Shown piece by piece: positions 41,012 through 64,000 of a stretch of 64,000 nt of DNA. This stretch comes from Callipepla californica brunnescens (lineage: Eukaryota > Chordata > Aves > Galliformes > Odontophoridae). The notes under the pieces were generated by a model. That model was not told the DNA's origin. It saw only the letters and a list, made by a program, of their open reading frames with translations, and did no database searches. The DNA lies in contig JALIRH010000008.1 in NCBI GenBank assembly GCA_023055505.1, positions 4,217,775 to 4,281,774 on the forward strand. The letters run 5' to 3'. Positions within the stretch are counted from its first letter, which is position 1. Each line of letters opens with the position of its first letter. The translations under genes and the position numbers were made by a program.

Positions 41012-42066
41012 TCAGGAGCTGCTGGTGCTGTGCAAGTCCCTATCTCTGTCTGCATACGGTGCATCGCTGTCCTCTTCTTCTTCTTCCTCCTCCTCCTCCT
41101 CATTCTCCATCTCCTCCTCCTCTCGGGCCAGCAGCTGCTTGAAGACCTGGTACTCCTCGGGAGTGGCGCGGGCCATGGTGGCCACGAAGTCGCGCTCGGG
41201 CAGGCGCAGGACATCCCGCAGCGCGGGGTTGGTGCTCTGGATCTGGCCCTTGTGCGGGGTGCGGTACAGCCCCCGGCGCTCCAGGAAGATGTGGCGGTTC
41301 CTCAGCTCCGCGAAGGGCGTGCGGAACAGCCGGGCCTTCACCATCTCCTTCTGCCGGACGCCCATCCTGAAGTACGCGTACTGCACGCGGGGAGATGGAG
41401 GGGGACATTACACGGAGCTCAGCGGCGGCCGCGCCCGCAGCCCCGGCACGAAGCCCCGCACCTGGAAGTGCTGCTGCACGCGGTCCGGCTCCTCCAGCAG
41501 CAGCTCGGGGCAGCTCCGCAGCAGCTCGGCCAGCTGCTCGGTCGTGAACAGGCACCGCTCCCTCAGCATCCGCACCGCCGCCTCCATCCTCCGCCGGGGC
41601 AGCGTGAACAGCTCCGGGCAGCGGCACGCCGCGCTCTGCAGCCGCGCTGCGGGCGGGGAACGGAGCACGGCGGTGAGCGGGGCCCCCGCCTCCTCCCAGC
41701 CCGTCCGGCCCCGGCCCTACCTCCTTCCAGCCCCAGGCGCCGCAGGTACCCGGCGCGCTCCTTCAGCCGCTCGGCCGCCGTGCTCAGCAGCCTCGGGCTC
41801 CGCTCCAGCAGCCCCAGCGCGGCCTCGGCGCTCAGCCCCAGCAGCAGCAGCTCCGCCGCCGCCTCCTCCCTCCGCCGCGGCTCGAGCCCGGGCTGCAGCA
41901 AGCGGAGCCGCCGGGCCTGAGCCTGGCTGAAGCCCATGGCCAGCAGCGCGGCCGCCTCGTCCTCCTCCGGGCCGCAGCGGTGCCGGCAAGCCGGGCCCGG
42001 CCCGGGGAGGACGGTGCCGGGCACCGCAGCCCTCCAGCCGCGCAGCAGCAGCAGCCGGCCCGCCAT
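41012..42066 (-). CDS. MTERF4: Mitochondrial transcription termination factor 4
   Basis: mTERF-fold protein that partners with the rRNA methyltransferase NSUN4 in mitochondrial large-ribosomal-subunit assembly. Exons: 41721-42066, 41462-41646, 41012-41380. They total 900 bases and 299 residues, against about 381 in human. The start MAGRLLLLRGWRAAV is Arg/Leu-rich and lacks acidic residues for the first 30 residues, as in a matrix presequence. Helical mTERF repeats follow (e.g. AALLAMGFSQAQARRLRLLQ; CPELFTLPRRRMEAAVRMLR; LAELLRSCPELLLEEPD). The C-terminus is strongly acidic (about 19 Glu/Asp in 24 residues), encoded by CTC/CTT triplets seen on the plus strand at 41068-41127. It is convergent with SNED1 and lies head-to-tail with PASK. 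The gene is very GC-rich and single-copy by appearance. Confidence 0.93.
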
Positions 42067-42429
42067 GGCTCGGGGAGGAGCCGCGCAGCCGCACGCACCC
42101 TGCGGGCGGAGCATCTCTCCGTGCCCTACATAAGGGTCTGCCGGGCTCACCTGGAACTGTGACCGGCGAGAAAATCATCCGTGGGAATTGAGGATTCCAG
42201 CCGCGCTCGGCGTTCTCGCTGCCGCATCCCGCTGCTCTGGTTGCTATCAGCTCAAAATAAAGGACTGTTGCCCTGGATGGATTTTATGGAGGAAGGGCGG
42301 GGACTTTGCGATCAACGCCAGAGAGTTTGTGAGAGGGGAGGGGGGGGGAGGAGTAGGAAAAAGATGCACAGTAAAACTGTGTGTCTGTTTTTGTGCACAG
42401 GCTCCAAACGAGACCCAGAGGGCAGTTAG
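42067..42429. other. MTERF4-PASK intergenic spacer
   Basis: About 360 bases separate the MTERF4 ATG from the presumed PASK polyA site. The first 110 bases next to MTERF4 are GC-rich and must hold its 5'UTR and promoter. The rest includes a G-rich patch at 42338-42355. No further gene is seen. Confidence 0.5.
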
Positions 42430-42449
42430 CCAACAAAGCCACACACCTG

Positions 42450-42455
42450 TTTATT
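42450..42455 (-). terminator. PASK polyadenylation signal
   Basis: AATAAA on the minus strand, about 420 bases after the PASK stop codon (42877-42879), implying a 3'UTR of roughly 440 bases. Confidence 0.65.
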
Positions 42456-42876
42456 CATTCATTTTTTTTTTTTCAGAAAGAGTAAAGCTGCATATAAAAG
42501 TAAAAACAGCCAAAAAAACCCATATATTCTGAGCTCTGAACAACAGAAGAAGACAAAAATCTCCCTTCCAGCTTTAAAACCCTTCCTTAGGTAAGGATAA
42601 TTCCAACCCTGCTAGCTAGAGGAGCTTCTGAGGCACCTTCCGTGGGGCAAAACCCCTGAGCAAGGGCTGCAGCACAAAAAGGGGTCAGAACTTACACTGC
42701 TGAGTAACCTGCTGGTGTGAATCTGGGGCTTTGCGTGCATCCAGCCACCAGCCTGGGGAGAACGGAAGGGATTGGGGTGCACACCTAGACAAAAATAAAA
42801 GGTGTTACTTTTCAGTGAGAGATTATCTTCCTGCGAAGAGAAGTGCTTAACGTTAATACCTGAGGTGGTGAGGGAG

Positions 42877-58805
<15,929 letters not shown>

Positions 58806-59328
58806 CCCCGCTCGCTCCCCCCACAGAACCGCGGCACAACCGATTCCCGCCCCTCCCGAAGCACGACGAGCGGCTCCCAGGCTGCCGGGGGCGGGACTTA
58901 GCTGTCCCGTTGCCCAATAAGAGAAGGTGTTGGCAGAGCGGCACGGCAGACAGCCAATGGGAGAGCGCGGCGCGGTGGCGGGCCGTTCGAACGCGGCGCC
59001 GGCGCCCCCCTGCCCGCGGCCGTTGCTAGGAACGCCAGGGCCGGCGCGGACGGTGGGCGGGATGGGCCCAAACTGATGCCGAGTGCAGTAACTCCCGCAC
59101 CTCCCCGTTCCTCGCCACCGCCGCGCCCTGGTCGCGCTGCCCCGCATCCTGGCTTTCTAGCGCTGGAAAGGTGCGAGGGCTTGAATACTTCCTGCGCAAG
59201 GGTTGGTATCGGGGGTACCAGACCCATAAAGCTGACGTAGACCACGGAGGAGTCCGCAGGCCCGGCCCGAGGTTCCCTGTGAGGGAGCAGCCCCAACCTT
59301 AACACGACACCACTGGCCGCCGCCCCGC

Positions 59329-59344
59329 ACTACAACTCCCAGAA
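59329..59344 (+). promoter_or_regulatory. ZNF143-type site
   Basis: ACTACAACTCCCAGAA matches the core of the ZNF143/SBS promoter motif (ACTACAATTCCCAGAA) with one change. It lies 185-200 bases upstream of the PPP1R7 ATG. Confidence 0.7.
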
Positions 59345-59364
59345 CACCACGGGGCTCAGCCAGT

Positions 59365-59376
59365 CGCGCATGCGCA
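59365..59376. promoter_or_regulatory. NRF1 palindrome
   Basis: CGCGCATGCGCA is a full match to the NRF1 consensus YGCGCAYGCGCR, 20 bases beyond the ZNF143-type site and about 150 bases upstream of the PPP1R7 ATG. Confidence 0.75.
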
Positions 59377-59528
59377 CCAGCGCCGGGCGGCCCCCAGCCG
59401 TTCTCTCTCCCTCAGGCGCACGTCCGCGGTGCTGATTGGCTCTCGGCGGGGCGCCAGCTCTGGGCTCTGATTGGCTGAGAGCGCTGCTGAGGCGGTTTCC
59501 GGAAGGGGGCGGTGGGAGGAGAAGCAAT

Positions 59529-62500
59529 ATGGCGGCGGGGAGCGGAGAGGGACAGCAGGAGATAATGGAGGGTGAGAACCGGCTGCGGCTGCGGGTCGGC
59601 TCGGCGCGAGCAGTCGTACGGCGCGGCACCGGGGTGCTGCCCGCCAGCCGGGAGCCCTCAGAGGGGTGCGGTGGGCTCGGGGCTCTCCGAGCCGGGCAGC
59701 CCCTGGGGGTCCGTCCTGAGGCGAGCCCTGTGGTGATGCTGGGAGCGGGGCCTGAGGGGAGCGGGGCGCGGCCTCTGCGGGGGGAGGGGGCAGAAATGGG
59801 GCTGTGGAGGCGGCCGTGACGTAGAGCGTAAGGACCACGTAAGGAAAATCCCCCCAGTGTGGTTTCCCCAGGTTGGGAGCCGCGCGGTGCTTAGCTGGCC
59901 GCGCTGAGGCGGCAGCCCGTGCCTTATCTGTGCCTTTGTGGCTCTTCTTGTCTTGCTGAAGCCTTTGCCTCGTGTCATCGGTGCCCTCATACGTGATACT
60001 GGTTTTATTTCTTCTGAGAGGTCTTTTTAAGTGTCGTAGTTCTCCTTCCATTTCCGTAATCTTTGGAATTGCACTTGATTGATCTAAGAAATTTCCTTTT
60101 TCCTCCAGTCTTCTTCCCAGATTGTTGGTTTTAGGAAGATGTGATGGGAGGAAAAAGTGCATCCAAAATCAAAGTAGAAACAAGGGGTAAGAGGCCTTTT
60201 ATTTAAGACTAAACCTTTCATTTAGTTAACGTAGGATTTCTACTAACTGCATAGTGGTATTTGTGAGTCCTGGTTGTGATATCTGCTTGCTGCTTTTTGC
60301 CCTCAGCGTGCTGCCAGAAGTAGTGTAACTCTGCTGTTCTCTATCTCCCGCAGTCGATAAGCAGATCGAATCGGAGGAGTCGGAAGACGAAGGGAAGAAG
60401 CAAGGAGTGCAGTTAGTAACAGACCTCAGCCAGCAGAGCCTGAGAGATGAGCAGAATGGTGAGAACTGCACAGGTACCTTCCCACCTCAGCAATGGCTTT
60501 AGGGAGACGTGAGCCACATACCTGTGTCAGTCCTCTGTATTCCGTCTTGTGGGTGCACAGCATTTGTCTCCAGCTGCCCTGGAGGAAGCCTTTAAGTGAT
60601 GGCATAACCCTTGCTACTGTAAAGCTGTCTTTTTTTATGGTGTTGCAGATGTTAGACTTTTTTTTAATTATCAGTTTGTGGAGCCCTGCTTCTCTTTGAA
60701 ATGTCAACATGAGCTTGATTTATGCTCCTTTGTGGAAGGGTTCCCACTTTCTGTAGAAAGATGCTGGAACTGCTTATTAGAAATGAACAAAACCAGTTCT
60801 TCTTACTTCTGTTTTACTGCGTACAGCTTTGAACTTTAAAAATTGCCAAATCCCCTTGGGAGACAAAGAAGAATATTTCTAGATGGGCTGAAGAAAGCTG
60901 CTGTTGTGGTTTTTGTTATGGGATATATATTTTTTTTTTTGCTTAAAAGCCCGTAAGATGTTAAAATTGTGCCTGTTTGTGTGGTTTCAAAGCCAATGAT
61001 TTCAGAATTTCTCTGTTTTTTTTGCTGTTTGTGTTAGGTACCTGGTAGAAATTTTGGCAGGTGCTTTCAAGCCTACGTTTATTTGATGGAGATGGCTTTG
61101 TTTTGTGGTAGCTTGCAATTTGTTGAGGCAGATCAATACCTGAAGAACCTGCAGAGCAGTATCATCTGGATTTTTAGTACTAGCTAACAATTTCAGATGC
61201 TGCACGTCCTTTTGATAGGTATGCTTGTAGGTGTTATTGGCGTGGAAGTGAGGTAAAATGCTTTCTGCAGGAAATCTAAATCATTGTTAACTATCAAAGA
61301 AACCCTGTGAGCTGAAGAATGTGTGGTGATGTGTCTAAAAGCACAAGAGCACCTCTGTAAATCCTAAGCACGGTCAGTTAAGCACACAAATCAGTTGGAC
61401 ATGGTTTTCTTTTGCATGTGTGTAATGTTCTGAGCATTCATTCAGCTGCTGTAATTTATCTGTGCATTTGAGGCTGCGTGTTGTGTGTTTCCCCTTGGGA
61501 ACTGTAATATTGGAGAAACAACTTTGAATGGCGTGCTTTTATTTCAAATTTTGATTTATTTTGGACACTACTTCATGTAGAAAATAACTTCTTGGATAGG
61601 AACCAAGAAGAGGAATTTGAGGGGTATTTGAGTTAGGAGAGGGCAAGGAGACAGAGGTGCTCAGTTGAAAAGGGAATGGATACTTTGCCCCCTTTTTTTT
61701 TTTACTGAAACTTACAAATAGAGCTCAGACAGCTGAGATTTCACATTTATTACTGAGTTAATTTTCTAAGGAATAGCACTGCTGCTGTGAAATGTTAAAC
61801 TTCTGTTTTTCACTCATGTACAGTTCGGCTTCCAGCTGCACTAAGTGGTTGTGGTGCTGTGGGTTTATGTAACTGTTGCTCTGTGCAGCATCCTTTTTTC
61901 CTACACTTGCAGAGCTTGCAGGGGTGGGTTACACAAGACCTCACTTAAGTAATTTTAGTGCCAAAGTGATATATATACACTTCTCCTCTTGAGAAACAGG
62001 CTGCATTCAGAATTGTGGACTAAATACTTAAGACACAGTGTGTAACATACTGCAAAAGCATGCGAGTTGAGGGGAAACGTGCCACTTTACAGAGAAGCCT
62101 GTCAGTCTGAAGACTAAACTACCTACCAAGTGCACCAGCTTTGCTGCTGGAGAGCTTTAAATCCCCCAGAAGGACAGGTTCCATCACTGAGCACTGTAAC
62201 TCACAGCTAAGTCCAAGGGGAATAGTTTCTTTTCTTTCTAATGTGACATATGGATTAACTGCTGTTCCACCTGGGACCCTGTCCCTGCTGGCTGGAAGTC
62301 GAGCTGTGCTGTCTGTCTGGGAGCACCCTGTGCTGGCAGATTTTTGCACCCTAGGAATAGGTTAAAGAGATGTGCTCTCAGGAGCAGCTGGGAGGTGTTT
62401 CCTGCTCCTCTGCTGAAGTGCATCCTTCCTCATCTGGAATTAAAATAGGAACTGAAGTGCTGCCTGGTGCTAGAATGCTGACAGGCACATGTTTGTTTTG

Positions 62501-63891
62501 GTGGTGTTTCTATACCACCATGCAACGTCACCGAAACTGTCAGCTCATTTTCAGTCCCCAAATCATGATTTATCCTCCCTGTTTATTTATGCTGCATAAA
62601 AAATTAAAAGATGAGGAACAGATGGGCTCTGTTTAAATCTTAATTTCTGCGGGTGAGTTCAGTGAGAGCTCTTTCCTGTTTGAATGCTCAGATGAGAGCC
62701 GTAGCCAATACAGCAAGGTAAATTACAGTGTGGGAGCTGTCAGACCCTGCAGACTGGCAGGGTTAAAAATTGTAGTGTTTGTACAGTTAGCCCTTACGTT
62801 ACTGCAGATGATGCCAGGCATTTGTAGGAAAAGCACTCATTAAGCATTGGGGCTGTTTGGCATTTATATGGGTGTTGTGACTGTGCTCAGGCTATAAAAA
62901 TAGTTATCACAGTTAGTGGAATGGCCTCACGTACTGTAGTGCAGGAGTTAATCCAAAGCTTTTGGAGCTTGACTGTAATTAAAGATGCTTATAGTTTTTT
63001 GGTTGCACGGATGTCTTGTGTGCTTAAAGAGGAAAGGAGTTGCATGTTTTATATCTGTTTTGCCTGGTCTTATTACACTTCCTTTGGAGATTGATGCCAG
63101 CAGCACACCATCTTCTGCAAATGGAAATTGGGTGTGAATTATTCAGCATGAATGTATCCAGTAAATTTCACTCCCTCTTGTGCTGTGATAGAAGTACAGC
63201 AAATGCTGGGCTACCTTCCAGAAATACAAAAGCATTTCCCAAGCAAATGTATGCGGTGTGATAAACAGTGTTTTCTAGCATGTTAGCAAGCTCATTGAAA
63301 CAAAAGAAGGGAAATTCATGTGGAAGTGTGCATGGCATGAAATAGCAATATTTGTGGAACGAGGGCTTGATGAGATTCTTGGTCATTCTTGGCACTATCA
63401 GCTGCCAGTTTAGGTGTGTGGTTAGGTTCTTCTTTGGCATCTGTGTGTTAGGTTATCTGAGAACAGACACTTTGGAGGGTACATCCTCAGAGGGATGCTG
63501 GCCCTAAGTGTAAAGAGAAGAAATCCTGCCAAGGTCTGTCTTAAGCCAGTGTCATTCATCAGCCAGGTGGGCAGGCTGGGTAAGATGCTGCTCTTTTTTA
63601 ATTTTGCTTCCAGGAATGGAGTTGTGTTGGTAAGAAAGTTTTGGTTCGTTACTGTCATGATGAAAGTGAGATAGAAAATGTGTATTTTTAATGCAGCAGA
63701 ATATCCGAATTGTGCACCTTGTGTGTTCTTTGTCCTGGAGAGTGCTTGCCCCCTTTGTCTCTGGATGTTACCCACTGTGACTGTGCCTTTAGCTACCAGG
63801 TAGCAGAAGTCTGTAACTATTTGTTTCTGCTGCAGGAGAAGCAGAGACACCGGTGGACATGGAGTCGATTAGCCTGGACCCAGAAGCTGAG
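59529..63891 (+). CDS. PPP1R7: Protein phosphatase 1 regulatory subunit 7 (SDS22), 5' part
   Basis: Leucine-rich-repeat PP1 partner (SDS22). Three coding exons are visible: 59529-59571, 60354-60458 and 63836-63891, with phases 1, 1 and 0, giving 68 residues before the right edge. They encode MAAGSGEGQQEIMEG, then the acidic segment VDKQIESEESEDEGKKQGVQ, then TPVDMESISLDPEAE. These match the acidic N-terminal extension of vertebrate PPP1R7; the leucine-rich repeats lie off the window. Intron 2 (60459-63835, 3.4 kb) is AT-rich and shows no exon or recognised repeat by eye. Intron 1 (59572-60353) is likewise empty. Confidence 0.92.
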
Positions 63892-64000
63892 GTAAAAGGT
63901 GTTTTGTTCTTTCAGGCTTTACACGGCAGAGGATGAAAGGGAAAGCAAGTATTGAAACCTAGTTAAAAGATGTAATTCCTCTGAAGGTCCTGACTACTCC

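Larger units (their letters stand above)
58806..59528. promoter_or_regulatory. PASK/PPP1R7 divergent promoter
   Basis: The 723 bases between opposed start codons are GC-rich with no TATA box. CCAAT boxes lie near the PASK end (58914-58918 and 58954-58958) and, as ATTGG, near the PPP1R7 end (59435-59439 and 59470-59474). ZNF143 and NRF1 sites sit between them (separate entries). This is the usual make-up of a bidirectional housekeeping promoter. Shared regulation is inferred. Confidence 0.75.

Noticed and set aside
40970..41920. Plus-strand 316-residue open frame opposite MTERF4
   Set aside because: It mirrors the GC-rich, repeat-biased MTERF4 exons and spans their splice sites. The composition (long Arg/Ser/Ala runs) is that of an antisense shadow.
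58806..59147. Open frame extending PASK upstream to an ATG at 59147
   Set aside because: It runs through the divergent CpG-island promoter, where stop codons are rare by composition. The ATG at 58805 begins a protein of expected length.

Overview
The window is vertebrate nuclear DNA, almost certainly from a bird and most likely chicken or a close galliform. The evidence is the compact introns, GC-rich promoter islands, and interspersed repeats that are nearly all CR1-type LINE fragments. The gene order KIF1A - AGXT - MAB21L4 - SNED1 - MTERF4 - PASK - PPP1R7 matches human 2q37.3. All genes are split by GT-AG introns. The exon chains below were joined by reading splice sites and codon phase by eye, and the phase closes for every gene except at one PASK exon.

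Layout. 1-9000: the 5' part of KIF1A on the minus strand, covering the motor domain and first coding exons, with a CpG-rich promoter at about 8.6-9.0 kb. It continues off the left edge. 9131-9893: a CR1 copy with reverse-transcriptase remains. 10171-12914: AGXT (+), complete, 11 exons. 13374-16480: MAB21L4 (-), complete, 5 exons. 16.6-22.5 kb: no gene, with CR1 relics and several AT-rich islands. 22774-39453: SNED1 (+), complete, 32 coding exons plus a separate 3'UTR exon. 41012-42066: MTERF4 (-), 3 exons. 42877-58805: PASK (-), 18 or 19 coding exons. 58806-59528: shared divergent promoter. 59529 to the right edge: PPP1R7 (+), first three coding exons.

The genes are not an operon or a pathway. 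They encode a neuronal kinesin motor, a liver glyoxylate-detoxifying enzyme, a Mab-21 family protein, an extracellular-matrix glycoprotein, a mitochondrial ribosome-assembly factor, a nutrient-responsive PAS kinase and a PP1 regulatory subunit. Their arrangement still matters: two convergent pairs (AGXT/MAB21L4 and SNED1/MTERF4) have very close 3' ends, and PASK/PPP1R7 share a 0.7-kb divergent promoter.

I found no wholly new biological system. The strongest signals are a tandem array of RFX X-box motifs upstream of KIF1A, mitochondrial plus peroxisomal targeting signals on one AGXT reading frame, SNED1 differences (both recalled human integrin-binding tripeptides absent, an apparent extra EGF exon, and a strong-context uORF), and a PASK exon whose length breaks the reading frame.
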